The notes: generated by a model not told the origin, from the sequence alone. A DNA stretch of 64,000 nucleotides from Streptomyces anulatus (GCF_014650675.1 NZ_BMVK01000005.1:372001-436000), one strand, 5' to 3'. Shown: positions 25,262 to 34,274, numbered from the stretch's first letter. Numbers and translations are program-made.

Positions 25262-26638
25262 ATGTCCTCCGCCCGACCCCGCAAGCAGCTCCACCTCAAC
25301 GCCTTCCTCATGTCCACCGGGCACCACGAGGCGTCCTGGCGGCTCCCCGAGAGCCCCGCCGAGGCCGACTCCGACATCGCGCACTACAAGAACCTCGCCC
25401 GGATCGCCGAACGCGGCCGCCTCGACTCCCTGTTCCTCGCCGACAGCCCGGTCCTGATGGGCGACCCCGGACGCCGCCCCGCCGCCAAGCTGGAGCCCAC
25501 CGTCCTGCTCACCGCGCTCGCGGGGGCCACCGAGCACATCGGGCTCATCGCCACCGCGTCCACCAGCTACAACGAGCCCTACAACCTGGCCCGCAGGTTC
25601 GCCTCCCTGGACCACGTCTCCGGCGGCCGGGCCGGCTGGAACATCGTCACCACCGCGGGGGCCGACGCCGCCCGCAACTTCGGCCTGGACGACACCCCGC
25701 TGCACCACGAGCGCTACCGCCGCGCGGCCGAGTTCGTCGAGGTCTCCACCAAGCTGTGGGACAGCTGGGCGGACGACGCAGTCGTCGCCGACAAGGAGAA
25801 GGGCGTCCACGCGCTCGCCGAACGGGTCCGGGCCATCCACCACCGGGGCGAGTTCTTCCGCGTCGACGGGCCGCTCAACGTCCAGCGCCCGCCGCAGGGT
25901 TACCCGCTGCTCGTGCAGGCCGGGTCCAGCGAGGACGGCAAGGACTTCGCCGCCCGGTACGCCGAGGCCGTGTTCACCGCCCAGCAGACCCTGGAGGAGG
26001 GCACCGCCTTCTACCGGGACGTCAAGGCGCGGGCCTCGGCCCTCGGCCGGGACCCCGGCTCCATCAAGATCCTGCCCGGCATCGTCCCCGTCATCGGCGA
26101 CACCGAGGCCGAGGCGCACGAACTGGACGCCGAACTGGACCGCCTCATCGTCCCCGAGTACGCCAAGCGGCAGCTCGCCCTGCGCCTGAGGATCGCCCCG
26201 GACGACCTTGACCTCGACGCCGAACTGCCCGACGACATCCCGACCGAGGACGAGATCGAGGGCGCCAAGAGCCGCTACACGCTCATCGTGGAGCTGGCCC
26301 GCCGCGAGCATCTGACCGTACGGCAGCTCATCGGGCGGCTCGGCGGCGGACGCGGCCACCGCACCTTCGCCGGCACCGCCGAACAGGTCGCCGACACCAT
26401 CGAGCACTGGTACGACAGAGGGGCCGCCGACGGCTTCAACATCATGCCCGCGGTGCTCCCCTCGGGCCTGGAGGTCTTCGTCGACCGGGTGGTCCCGATC
26501 CTCCAGGAACGCGGCCTGTTCCGCACCGAGTACACCGGCTCCACCCTCCGCGGGCACTACGGCCTGCCGCGCCCCGCCAACCGCCTCTTCGACGCCGTCG
26601 GCACCCCGGAGCGGCTCGTCGAGGAGAGTGCCGCATGA
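25262..26638 (+). CDS. FMNH2-dependent monooxygenase, NtaA/SnaA/DszA family
   Basis: 458-residue flavin-dependent oxygenase of the LLM superfamily, in the NtaA/SnaA/SoxA(DszA) group. Diagnostic stretches are ATASTSYNEPYNLARRFASL, SGGRAGWNIVTT and GYPLLVQAGSSEDGKDFAA. Members oxidise sulfones, nitrilotriacetate or related compounds with FMNH2 from a partner reductase, which this operon encodes at 21886. With the SsuABC-type importer this points to desulfurisation of an organosulfur compound. The stop overlaps the next start (ATGA). The substrate is not known. Confidence 0.92.
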   Translation: MSSARPRKQLHLNAFLMSTGHHEASWRLPESPAEADSDIAHYKNLARIAERGRLDSLFLADSPVLMGDPGRRPAAKLEPTVLLTALAGATEHIGLIATASTSYNEPYNLARRFASLDHVSGGRAGWNIVTTAGADAARNFGLDDTPLHHERYRRAAEFVEVSTKLWDSWADDAVVADKEKGVHALAERVRAIHHRGEFFRVDGPLNVQRPPQGYPLLVQAGSSEDGKDFAARYAEAVFTAQQTLEEGTAFYRDVKARASALGRDPGSIKILPGIVPVIGDTEAEAHELDAELDRLIVPEYAKRQLALRLRIAPDDLDLDAELPDDIPTEDEIEGAKSRYTLIVELARREHLTVRQLIGRLGGGRGHRTFAGTAEQVADTIEHWYDRGAADGFNIMPAVLPSGLEVFVDRVVPILQERGLFRTEYTGSTLRGHYGLPRPANRLFDAVGTPERLVEESAA

Positions 26639-27669
26639 CCGAATACCGCAACCTCGGCCGCACCGGCGTCCAGGTCAGCCCCCTCGCGCTGGGCACCATG
26701 ATGTTCGGTGCGCGCGGCAACACCGATCACGACGACAGCATCCGGATCATCCACCACGCCCTGGACTCCGGCATCAACTTCGTCGACACCGCCGACGTCT
26801 ACTCCCGTGGCGAGTCCGAGACCATCGTCGGCAAGGCGCTGGCGGGCGGCCGCCGCGACAACGTGGTGCTGGCCACCAAGTTCCACGGGCGGCTCGGCGA
26901 CGACCCCAACGAGTCCGGCAACAGCCGCCGTTGGATCATCCGCGAGGTCGAGAACAGTCTGCGCCGGCTCTCCACCGACTGGATCGACCTCTACCAGGTC
27001 CACCGCCCCGAACCCGACACCGACTTCGACGAGACCCTCGGTGCGCTCTCCGACCTGGTCCACCAGGGCAAGATCCGCTACATCGGCACCTCCACCTTCG
27101 AGCCCTCCGCGATCGTCGAGGGCCAGTGGACCGCCGAGCGCCGGGGCCGCGAGCGCGTCGTCGCCGAGCAGCCCCCGTACTCGCTGCTGGCCCGGGGCAT
27201 CGAGCGCGAGGTGCTGCCGGTGGCGCAGCGGTACGGGCTCGGTGTGCTGTCCTGGAGCCCCCTCGCCGGCGGCTGGCTCACCGGCCGCTACCGTACGGGC
27301 GCCGAGCAGCCCGCCTCCAGCCGTGCCGAGCGCCAGGCCGCCCGGTTCGACATCGCCGCGCCCGGCAACGCGGCCAAGCTGGCCGCCGCCGAGGCGCTCG
27401 CCGTCCTCGCCGACGAGGCCGGTCTCACGCTGGTCCAACTCGCCCTGGCCTTCGTACTGGAGCACCCGGTGGTCACCTCGGCGATCATCGGGCCGAGGAC
27501 CTTCGGGCAGTTGGAGAGCCAGCTCGGCGCCGACAAGGTGAAGCTCGGCCGGGACGTTCTCGACCGGATCGACGAGATCGTCCCGCCCGGCGTCAACCTG
27601 TCGGCGCTGGACGCCGGTTACACCCCGGCGGTCCTCACCGACGCCTCCCTGCGCCGCCGTTCGGCCTGA
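26635..27669 (+). CDS. Aldo/keto reductase
   Basis: 344-residue NADPH-dependent oxidoreductase of the AKR superfamily. The catalytic tetrad is visible: Asp in FVDTAD, Tyr in VYSRGESE, Lys in VLATKFHG and His in YQVHRPEP. The C-terminal SAIIGPRTFGQLESQL binds NADPH. It overlaps the monooxygenase gene by four bases, so it probably reduces a carbonyl product of the oxygenase; this is inferred only from the coupling. Last gene of the operon, convergent with the GH5 gene. Confidence 0.93.
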   Translation: MTEYRNLGRTGVQVSPLALGTMMFGARGNTDHDDSIRIIHHALDSGINFVDTADVYSRGESETIVGKALAGGRRDNVVLATKFHGRLGDDPNESGNSRRWIIREVENSLRRLSTDWIDLYQVHRPEPDTDFDETLGALSDLVHQGKIRYIGTSTFEPSAIVEGQWTAERRGRERVVAEQPPYSLLARGIEREVLPVAQRYGLGVLSWSPLAGGWLTGRYRTGAEQPASSRAERQAARFDIAAPGNAAKLAAAEALAVLADEAGLTLVQLALAFVLEHPVVTSAIIGPRTFGQLESQLGADKVKLGRDVLDRIDEIVPPGVNLSALDAGYTPAVLTDASLRRRSA

Positions 27670-27691
27670 CGGCGCGGGAAGCGGGCCGGGG

Positions 27692-28771
27692 TCACTGGCG
27701 GATGCGGTCGCGGATCCAGACCCCGGCCTCCTTCAGGACCCCGGTTCCCGTCCAGTTGCTCCCGCTGCAGGTGCCGGTCTTGAAGACGGCGCCGGAGCGG
27801 TGGTCGTCGGAGTAGTTCCAGTTGGTCCAGGAGATCTTCTTGCGCTTCATCAGGTCGAGGTAGCGCTGCGACATGGTGAAGTCGTTCGCGCCCTCGCCCG
27901 CGTAGTTCTGCGTGCCGAACTCCGTGACGAACACCGGCAGTTTGTCGGAGGCCCGGTCGAGTGCGTTCAGATACTCCTCGCGGTGCGAGGCCGCGTAGAA
28001 GTGGAAGGTGTACATGATGTTGGAGGCGCGGACGGGGTTGTTCACGACCTCCTTCTCGTCGGAGCCCTCGGACACCCCGAAGGAGGACCAGGCGCGCGTC
28101 CCGACGAGCACCACCGCGTCGGGGTCCTGGGCCCGGATCACCGGGATGATCTGCTCGGCGTACGACTTGATGCCCGACCAGCTCACCCCCGAGGGCTCGT
28201 TGGCGATCTCGTAGAGCACGCCCGGGTGGTTCTTGTACTTCTTCGCCATCGCCGTGAAGAAGGTCTTCGCCCGCGACAGGTTCGCGTTCGGGTCGCCCGG
28301 GGAGAGCATGTGCCAGTCGATGACCGCGTACATGCCGCGAGCGTGCGCCGCGTCGACGAACTTCTGCGCACGGGCGGTGAATCCGGCCGGGTCGGTCTCG
28401 TACCCGCCCTCCTGTACGTAGGTGGAGACGCGCAGCACGTCGGCACGCCAGTCCTGGGCCAGGGCGTTGAGCGATCCGTCCGTGACGCACTGGGCGTACC
28501 ACTGGGTGCCGTGCGTGCTCATCCCGTTGAGGGCGACCGCCTGGCCGGAGTCGTTGCAGAGCTGACGGCCGCAGACGGAGAGCTGTCCGTTGGCGGCGAG
28601 CGGGGTGGCGGCGGTGGGGGAGACGGGGGCCGGTGCGGCTCCCGCCCGGACGGGAGCCATCAGCGCGGTGACGACACCGAGCGCGGACGCGGCGAGCAGG
28701 GCCTTGCGTGCCATTCTGCGGCGGCCGGTCGTGGGGGTGGAGCCGGTGGGGGGAGTGGTGCGCTGGTGCAT
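27692..28771 (-). CDS. Secreted glycoside hydrolase family 5 (cellulase-like)
   Basis: 359 residues from the ATG at 28771 (GGGAG upstream). A long signal peptide (RRRMARKALLAASALGVVTALMAP... form, ending AGAAPA) with a twin-arginine-like start suggests export. The catalytic GH5 core carries the acid/base Glu in YEIANEPSG, the nucleophile Glu in VFVTEFGTQ, and HGTQWYAQ and DWHML segments typical of GH5 endoglucanases. No separate carbohydrate-binding module is seen. It probably hydrolyses beta-1,4-glucan outside the cell. Its own promoter lies at 28821-28850. Confidence 0.92.
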   Translation of the reverse strand: MHQRTTPPTGSTPTTGRRRMARKALLAASALGVVTALMAPVRAGAAPAPVSPTAATPLAANGQLSVCGRQLCNDSGQAVALNGMSTHGTQWYAQCVTDGSLNALAQDWRADVLRVSTYVQEGGYETDPAGFTARAQKFVDAAHARGMYAVIDWHMLSPGDPNANLSRAKTFFTAMAKKYKNHPGVLYEIANEPSGVSWSGIKSYAEQIIPVIRAQDPDAVVLVGTRAWSSFGVSEGSDEKEVVNNPVRASNIMYTFHFYAASHREEYLNALDRASDKLPVFVTEFGTQNYAGEGANDFTMSQRYLDLMKRKKISWTNWNYSDDHRSGAVFKTGTCSGSNWTGTGVLKEAGVWIRDRIRQ

Positions 28772-28820
28772 GGTGGTGCTCCCTTCGGAGGGGGTGGGAG
28801 GCGCCATGTCGGCAGAACTG

Positions 28821-28850
28821 AAAGTAAAGCTTCCTTCCAATTGTCGTCAA
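28821..28850 (-). promoter_or_regulatory. Promoter of the GH5 gene with nearby GAAA/TTTC motifs
   Basis: On the minus strand: -35 TTGACG (28850-28845), 18-bp spacer, -10 TACTTT (28826-28821). GAAAGTTTACC lies upstream of the -35, and the -10 is flanked by GGAAGCTTTACTTTC, resembling the GAAA-TTTC palindromes near Streptomyces plant-polysaccharide hydrolase genes. The regulator is not identified. Confidence 0.6.
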
Positions 28851-28882
28851 CAGCGTTGGTAAACTTTCTTGCCTATTAACAC

Positions 28883-28920
28883 GCGTGGCGGAAGGGCCTG
28901 TTGGGACCCTCCCGCCACGC
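28883..28920 (-). terminator. Terminator after the VOC gene
   Basis: 14-bp stem with one mismatch, GCGTGGCGGAAGGG / CCCTCCCGCCACGC, loop 10 nt. It lies between the VOC gene and the GH5 promoter. Confidence 0.7.
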
Positions 28921-28973
28921 GCGCACCCTTGTGCGCCGGTATGTCGGTGTGCCGCCCGGTCCTCCCGGGTCGC

Positions 28974-29369
28974 TCAGCCCTGTGGCAGCGGATAGACCGC
29001 CAGCGAGAACGAATGGCCCGCGGGGTCCCCGTACACCCTCACGTCCCGGGGGCCGCTGTTGCTGTCGCCGGTGTCGACGGGCCGGGCGCCCAGCCCGATC
29101 GCCTCCCGCTCGGCCTCGTCGATGTTCTCGGGGCCGACCAGGATCCGCAGATGAGCCTGTTGCGAGTCCTCCGGGCGCGGCCAGCTCGGTGGGGCGTAGC
29201 CGTGGTCGCGGCGGATCGCCAGCCGGACGCCGTCGTTGCCGACGATCTCGACGAAATCGGGGTCGGAGCCGATCCGTATCTCCGCGTCGAGCAGACCGGC
29301 GTAGAACTCGGCCAGCTCCATGGGCTCTGCGCAGTCAAGGACGAGGACGCTCGTTTTCTCCACAGTCAT
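28974..29369 (-). CDS. VOC family (glyoxalase/bleomycin-resistance fold) protein
   Basis: 131 residues from the ATG at 29369. Two beta-alpha-beta-beta-beta modules are visible: SVLVLDCAEPMELAEFYAGLLDAE and, in the second half, HLRILVGPENIDEAEREAIGLGA, ending DPAGHSFSLAVYP. The pattern matches the glyoxalase-like group common in actinobacteria. Metal ligands are incomplete, so ligand binding or enzyme activity is uncertain. Divergent from the MFS transporter gene, 128 bp apart. Confidence 0.85.
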   Translation of the reverse strand: MTVEKTSVLVLDCAEPMELAEFYAGLLDAEIRIGSDPDFVEIVGNDGVRLAIRRDHGYAPPSWPRPEDSQQAHLRILVGPENIDEAEREAIGLGARPVDTGDSNSGPRDVRVYGDPAGHSFSLAVYPLPQG

Positions 29370-29497
29370 GCGGGAACGAGTACCCCCGCCGGGCGCGGAC
29401 ACGCCGCACCGGGCCCGGCCGCAAAACCGGAATCCGTGCCACCGGCGCGGACGCGTCCCGGGTGAGGAAACACCGCACGCGACCTAAGGTGCGAACC

Positions 29498-30997
29498 ATG
29501 GCTCAGAGCGCGGCGCACCCCGGTCCGGCCGGGCGCGACGCCGACCCCGGCGGCCCCGACCCCCGGCGTTGGCAGGCGCTGGCCGTCTGCCTGGTGGCGG
29601 GCTTCATGACCCTGCTGGACGTCTCCATCGTCAACGTGGCCCTCCCCTCGATCAAGGAGGGCCTGAACACCCCCGAGTCCGACCTCCAATGGGTGCTCTC
29701 CGGCTACGCGCTCGCCTTCGGGCTCTTCCTCATCCCCGCCGGGCGCCTGGGCGACGCGCGGGGCCGCCGGGCGGTCTTCATGGCGGGACTCGCCCTCTTC
29801 ACCCTGGCCTCCGCCGCCTGCGGGGCCGCCCAGTCCAGCATGTGGCTGGTGATCGCCCGGCTGGTGCAGGGCGTCGCGGGCGGTCTGATCTCCCCGCAGA
29901 TCTCCGCCCTGATCCAGCAGATGTTCTCCGGGCGCGAGCGCGGCCGGGCCTTCGGCATGTTCGGCACGGTCGTCGGCATCTCCACGGCCGTGGGCCCGTT
30001 GCTCGGCGGCCTGCTCATCCAGGCCGCCGGACCGGACCACGGCTGGCGCTGGGTCTTCTACGTCAACCTCCCGCTCGGCGCCGTCTGCCTCCTGCTCGCC
30101 CACCGGCTGCTCCCGGACACCCCGTCCGCCGGCCGGGTGAGGCCACGCGACCTGGACCCGGTGGGCGTCGCCCTGCTCGGGGCCGGGGTGCTGGCGCTGC
30201 TGCTGCCGTTCGTCCAGGCCCAGCAGTGGCCCGGCAACGGCAAGTGGCTGCTGCTCGTCCTGGCCGGGGCCCTGCTGGCCGCGTTCGTGATCTGGGAGGC
30301 ACGGTGCACGGGCGGACGCACCCACCCGGTCCTGGACCTGTCGCTGTTCCGGCTGCGCTCCTACTGGCTGGGCTGCCTGCTGATCCTGCTCTACTTCGCC
30401 GGGTTCACCTCGATCTTCTTCGTCACGACCCTCTACCTCCAGTCCGGCCTGGGCTACTCCGCCCTCGTGGCCGGACTCGCCATCACCCCGTTCGCCCTCG
30501 GCTCCGGCGTCGCCGCGTCCATCGGCGGCCGGCTCGTCGGGCGCTTCGGCCGCCCCCTCGTGGTGGTGGGCCTGGCCATGGTCGCGCTCGGCCTCGCCGG
30601 CACCGCACTCGCCGTCCACCTGGTCCCGGGCACCGACGCGGGCTGGGCGATGGCCGCCCCGCTGCTCCTCGCCGGCCTGGGCAGCGGCCTGGTCATCGCC
30701 CCGAACCAGACCCTGACCCTCGCGGAGGTGCCGGTGAACCGGGCCGGAAGCGCCGGCGGCACCCTGCAGACCGGCCAGCGGGTCGGCTCCGCGATCGGGA
30801 TCGCCGCCGTCGGCGCGGTGTTCTTCGCCCAGGTCGGCCCGGACGGCTGGGCCGACGCCTACGACCACGGGCTCGTCGTGTCCGTCGCCTTCGTGCTGGC
30901 CGCCCTGATCGTGGCGCTGGCCGATGTCGGAGCCGACCGACGGGGCAGACGACGTACGGCACACGAACCGAGCGACGCATCGAGGAGCACGGTATGA
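29498..30997 (+). CDS. MFS transporter, DHA2 (14-TMS drug:H+ antiporter) family
   Basis: 499 residues from the ATG at 29498 (AAGGTG upstream). About 14 membrane helices. Motif C-like GTVVGISTAVGPLLGGLL, motif A-like GRLGDARGRR and the early LDVSIVNVALPSI are typical of DHA2/EmrB-QacA exporters. It pumps organic compounds out of the cell at the expense of the proton gradient. The stop overlaps the start of a glutathionyl-hydroquinone-reductase-like gene (ATGA), suggesting joint detoxification of an electrophile or quinone. Confidence 0.92.
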   Translation: MAQSAAHPGPAGRDADPGGPDPRRWQALAVCLVAGFMTLLDVSIVNVALPSIKEGLNTPESDLQWVLSGYALAFGLFLIPAGRLGDARGRRAVFMAGLALFTLASAACGAAQSSMWLVIARLVQGVAGGLISPQISALIQQMFSGRERGRAFGMFGTVVGISTAVGPLLGGLLIQAAGPDHGWRWVFYVNLPLGAVCLLLAHRLLPDTPSAGRVRPRDLDPVGVALLGAGVLALLLPFVQAQQWPGNGKWLLLVLAGALLAAFVIWEARCTGGRTHPVLDLSLFRLRSYWLGCLLILLYFAGFTSIFFVTTLYLQSGLGYSALVAGLAITPFALGSGVAASIGGRLVGRFGRPLVVVGLAMVALGLAGTALAVHLVPGTDAGWAMAAPLLLAGLGSGLVIAPNQTLTLAEVPVNRAGSAGGTLQTGQRVGSAIGIAAVGAVFFAQVGPDGWADAYDHGLVVSVAFVLAALIVALADVGADRRGRRRTAHEPSDASRSTV

Positions 30998-32031
30998 ACG
31001 ACACGACAGCGGACAGCGCCGGGACCGACGGCAACACCTCCTACGGCCACAAGCCGTTCAAGCGGTCCCGGAGCCACTTCGCCGACCGCGTCACCGCCGA
31101 CGGACGCGACGGATGGCCCGTGGAGCCCGGCCGCTACCGGCTCGTCGTCAGCCGCGCCTGCCCCTGGGCGAGCCGTGCGCTGGTCTCCCGGCGGCTCCTC
31201 GGGCTGGAGGACGCGCTGTCGCTCGCCGTCGCCGACCCGATCCAGGACGACCGCAGCTGGCGCTTCACCCTCGACCCGGGCGGCGAGGACCCGGTCCTCG
31301 GCATCCGCTATCTCAGCGAGGCCTACGACGCCCGGGAGCGCGGCTACCCCGGCGGCGTCAGCGTGCCCGCGATCGTGGACGTACCGAGCGGGAAGCTGGT
31401 CACCAACGACTACCAGCGGATCACCCTCGACCTCGCCACCGAATGGACCGCCCTGCACCGGCCCGGCGCCCCCGACCTCTACCCCGAACCGCTGCGCGCG
31501 GAGATCGACGAGGTCATGGAGGGCATCTACCGGGACGTCAACAACGGCGTCTACAAGGCCGGATTCGCCAGCTCCCAGGAGGAGTACGAGGAGGCGTACG
31601 CCGCCCTGTTCCGCCGCCTCGACCTGGTTTCCGCCCGCCTCGCGGACCGCCGCTACCTGGTCGGCGACACCATCACCGAGGCCGACATCCGGCTCTTCAC
31701 CACCCTGGTCCGCTTCGACTCCGTCTACCACGGCCACTTCAAGTGCAACCGGAACAAGCTGACCGAGGACCCCGTCCTGTGGGGCTACGTCCGCGACCTC
31801 TACCAGACGCCCGGATTCGGCGACACGGTCGACTTCGACCACATCAAGCGGCACTACTACCAGGTGCACACGGGCATCAACCCCACCGGCATCGTCCCCG
31901 TCGGCCCCGACCTCTCCGGCTGGACCGCTCCGCACCACCGCGAACAGCTCGGCGGGCGCCCGTTCGGCGACGGCACACCCCCGGGCCCCGTGCCCCCGGG
32001 CGAGCGCGTCACCCCCGTGGCCGCCGCCTGA
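30994..32031 (+). CDS. YqjG/ECM4-type (thiol-dependent hydroquinone reductase-like) transferase
   Basis: 345 residues of the xi-class glutathione transferase family. The catalytic Cys56 is in SRACPWASR, the CPWA motif of glutathionyl-hydroquinone reductases. The C-terminal helical domain has EADIRLFTTLVRFD and HFKCNRNKL, also family hallmarks. Length is typical. Streptomycetes make mycothiol rather than glutathione, so the physiological thiol is probably mycothiol; that is inference. Coupled to the upstream MFS pump by a four-base overlap. Ends 10 bp from the convergent EamA gene. Confidence 0.9.
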   Translation: MNDTTADSAGTDGNTSYGHKPFKRSRSHFADRVTADGRDGWPVEPGRYRLVVSRACPWASRALVSRRLLGLEDALSLAVADPIQDDRSWRFTLDPGGEDPVLGIRYLSEAYDARERGYPGGVSVPAIVDVPSGKLVTNDYQRITLDLATEWTALHRPGAPDLYPEPLRAEIDEVMEGIYRDVNNGVYKAGFASSQEEYEEAYAALFRRLDLVSARLADRRYLVGDTITEADIRLFTTLVRFDSVYHGHFKCNRNKLTEDPVLWGYVRDLYQTPGFGDTVDFDHIKRHYYQVHTGINPTGIVPVGPDLSGWTAPHHREQLGGRPFGDGTPPGPVPPGERVTPVAAA

Positions 32032-32040
32032 CCCGGGCGT

Positions 32041-32919
32041 TCACCGAGGCGAGGGCGGTGGTGGTTGCGGTGCGAGCGTGCCCGCCGCCAGCGGGGTACG
32101 GGCCAGCCGCACGCACCCCGCGGCGATCAGGGCCAGCGCCGCCAGTTCGGGCAGCAGCCACCAGCCGGTCCGCAGCTCCTCGCCGAACAGCGTCACCCCG
32201 TACAGGATGCTGATCAGCGCGTCCCCCAGGGTGAGCATCGGCTGCACGGCCACCAGACTGCCCGCCTGGAGGGCGTTCTGGAGCAGGAACAGGGCGCCCA
32301 CCCCGGCCGCCGCCGTCGCGTACAGCTGCCAGGACGCCAGCAGCGCGAGGGCCCCGCCGTCGTCGAGGTTCGCCATCGCGTCCTTCATCAGCGCGGCCGT
32401 CAACGCGTAACCGCACGCGGCGGCCAGCCCCAGCAGGGCCGCCCGAGGGTTGCCGCGCGTCCGGAGCGCCGCCCCGATCAGCGCCGCCTCGAACAGCCCG
32501 GTCAGCACCAGCGCCGGAATCCACGCCGCGTCCCGGACCGTGTCGCTGCCCCCGACCGGCGCCGCCGAGGCCATGCCCAGCGCGAGACCGGCCGTGACGG
32601 CCGTGACGCCGTACCAGACGGCCCGGTCCACCCGGACCCGCATCACGAGCCCGGCGATCAGCAGCGTCGCCGGGAGCTCGATCACGAAGATCGGCTGGAC
32701 CACCGCGATCGGCCCGGTGGCCAGGGCGACCGCCTGGCAGACGGCCGCCACGATCACCAGCCCGATCCCCGCCAGCCACACCTTCTGCCGCAGGAGGTGA
32801 CCGATCAGGGAGAGCCGCATCGCCTCGCTGTCGGGCACCCGCATCGCCGCCCGGCGCTGGAGCACCGAGGCGGAACCGTTGCTGAGCGCGGTGAGGACGG
32901 CGAACAGGACACTGATCAC
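32041..32919 (-). CDS. EamA/DMT-type membrane protein
   Basis: 292 residues from the GTG at 32919, with about nine or ten hydrophobic helices (VLFAVLTALSNGSASVLQRR at the N-terminus; VWLAGIGLVIVAAVCQAVAL; VQPIFVIELPATLLIAGLVM). The two-repeat layout and the VQPMLTLGDALISILYGVTLFGEE segment match the DMT family as found in actinobacteria. The substrate is unknown. There is no clear RBS, so the start is less certain than the frame. It is convergent with the YqjG gene and divergent from the AlkZ-like gene. Confidence 0.82.
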   Translation of the reverse strand: MISVLFAVLTALSNGSASVLQRRAAMRVPDSEAMRLSLIGHLLRQKVWLAGIGLVIVAAVCQAVALATGPIAVVQPIFVIELPATLLIAGLVMRVRVDRAVWYGVTAVTAGLALGMASAAPVGGSDTVRDAAWIPALVLTGLFEAALIGAALRTRGNPRAALLGLAAACGYALTAALMKDAMANLDDGGALALLASWQLYATAAAGVGALFLLQNALQAGSLVAVQPMLTLGDALISILYGVTLFGEELRTGWWLLPELAALALIAAGCVRLARTPLAAGTLAPQPPPPSPR

Positions 32920-32995
32920 CGGTTCATCATGGAGCCGGGCCCGGCCGGGGCGCTCGGCGCACGGGTCCGGTGGGCCTAACGCACGCCCGCCACCA

Positions 32996-33020
32996 CTTGC
33001 GGACCGTAGCTGTCCGCAAG
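32996..33020. promoter_or_regulatory. Palindrome upstream of the AlkZ-like gene
   Basis: Perfect 9-bp arms CTTGCGGAC and GTCCGCAAG around a 7-bp centre, 20 bp before the AlkZ-like start and 77 bp from the divergent EamA start. An operator or a 5' hairpin; the factor is unknown. Confidence 0.5.
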
Positions 33021-33039
33021 CCCCGGTAACGTGCGGCCC

Positions 33040-34176
33040 ATGGCAGCGAAGACGCACCGCACCGCCGCACACCCCACCGTCCTCTCCACCCGCGCACTGA
33101 ACCGGGCGACCCTGGACCGTCAGCTCCTGCTGCGCCGGTCGGCGATGTCCGCGAAGGACGCGGTCGCCCACCTCCTCGGCCTCCAGGCCCAGAACACCAA
33201 GCCCCCGTACTTCCAGCTGTACGCCCGGCTCACGGACTTCGACCCCGGGGAGCTGTCCGCCCTGATGGAGTCCCGCGAGGTGGTCCGGATCGTCACCCTC
33301 CGCTCCACCCTCCACACCCATACGGCGGACGACGCGCTCACCCTGCGCCCCCTGGTGCAGGCGGCGCGCGAGCGGGAGCTGAAGAACTTCCGGCGCGGGT
33401 TGGAAGGGGTGGACCTGGACCGGCTCGCGGCGGTGGCCGAGGAACTGGTCGTGGAGCGCCCGCGCCCGGTGAAGGAGCTGCGGGAGGAGCTCCTCGCCCA
33501 CTGGCCGGACGCCGACCCCCTCGCGCTCACCGTCGCCGCCCGCTGTCTGCTGCCCCTGGTCCAGGTCACCCCGCGTGGGATGTGGGGACGCGGCGGACAG
33601 GTCGCCCTGACCACCGTCGAGCACTGGCTGGGCCGGCCCGCCGAACCGGTGCCCGCACCCGACGCCACCGTGCTGCGCTACCTGGGCGCGTTCGGCCCCG
33701 CCTCGGTGATGGACTTCCAGGCCTGGGCGGGGCTCACCCGTACGAAGGAGGTCTTCGAACGGCTCAGGCCCCGGCTGCTCACCTTCCGGGACGAGAGGGG
33801 CGTCGAGCTCTTCGACCTCCCGGACGCCCCGCGCCCCGACCCCGGCACCCCGGCCCCGCCGCGCTTCCTGCCCGAGTTCGACAACCTCCTCCTCGGCCAC
33901 GCCGACCGCACCCGGGTGATCCCCGCGGTGAACAAGGGGCGCAACGGGGTGGGCAACCAGGCGTACGGGTCCGTGCTGATCGACGGGTTCTTCGACGCGG
34001 TCTGGCGCGTCGAACGCGAGGGCGGCACCGCGATCCTGACCGTCCAGCCGCTCCGGAACCTGGTCCGCGACGAGCGCACGGAGATCACCGAGGAGGCGGC
34101 GCGGATGCTGGCCGCGATGGCGGACGCGACGGACCACGACGTCCGGTTCGGCACCTTCCTGGACTACGGGGACTGA
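33040..34176 (+). CDS. Winged-helix DNA glycosylase, AlkZ/YcaQ (HTH_42) family
   Basis: 378 residues from the ATG at 33040. Tandem winged-helix fold of the HTH_42 family: LSTRALNRATLDRQLLL, then LLGLQAQNTKPPYFQLYARL with the catalytic QxQ (Gln49, Gln51), and RSTLHTHTADDAL. AlkZ-type enzymes carry QxQ and remove bulky or cross-linked alkyl adducts; the YcaQ/AlkX branch has QxD. Several AlkZ relatives protect producers of DNA-alkylating metabolites, but no such biosynthetic genes are visible here. The C-terminal codons are part of an 18-bp tandem repeat that crosses the stop. Confidence 0.85.
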   Translation: MAAKTHRTAAHPTVLSTRALNRATLDRQLLLRRSAMSAKDAVAHLLGLQAQNTKPPYFQLYARLTDFDPGELSALMESREVVRIVTLRSTLHTHTADDALTLRPLVQAARERELKNFRRGLEGVDLDRLAAVAEELVVERPRPVKELREELLAHWPDADPLALTVAARCLLPLVQVTPRGMWGRGGQVALTTVEHWLGRPAEPVPAPDATVLRYLGAFGPASVMDFQAWAGLTRTKEVFERLRPRLLTFRDERGVELFDLPDAPRPDPGTPAPPRFLPEFDNLLLGHADRTRVIPAVNKGRNGVGNQAYGSVLIDGFFDAVWRVEREGGTAILTVQPLRNLVRDERTEITEEAARMLAAMADATDHDVRFGTFLDYGD

Positions 34177-34250
34177 CCGGACTGCGGAGCCCGCTCGGAC
34201 TACGGAGCCCGACCGAAACTGCGGGAGCCCGGCCGGACTCCGGACTCCGG
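34161..34250 (+). repeat. 18-bp tandem repeat crossing the stop of the AlkZ-like gene
   Basis: Units start at 34161, 34179, 34197, 34215 (20 bp) and 34235 (partial), consensus GGACTRCGGAGCCCGMYC. The stop codon (34174-34176) is inside unit 1. Confidence 0.8.
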
Positions 34251-34274
34251 CGGCCCTCCGGGCAGGCATCGAGG

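Noticed and set aside
29569..30993. In-frame upstream extension of the YqjG-like gene through the MFS gene
   Set aside because: It is the out-of-frame shadow of the transporter; the ATG at 30994 overlaps the MFS stop and starts the conserved region.
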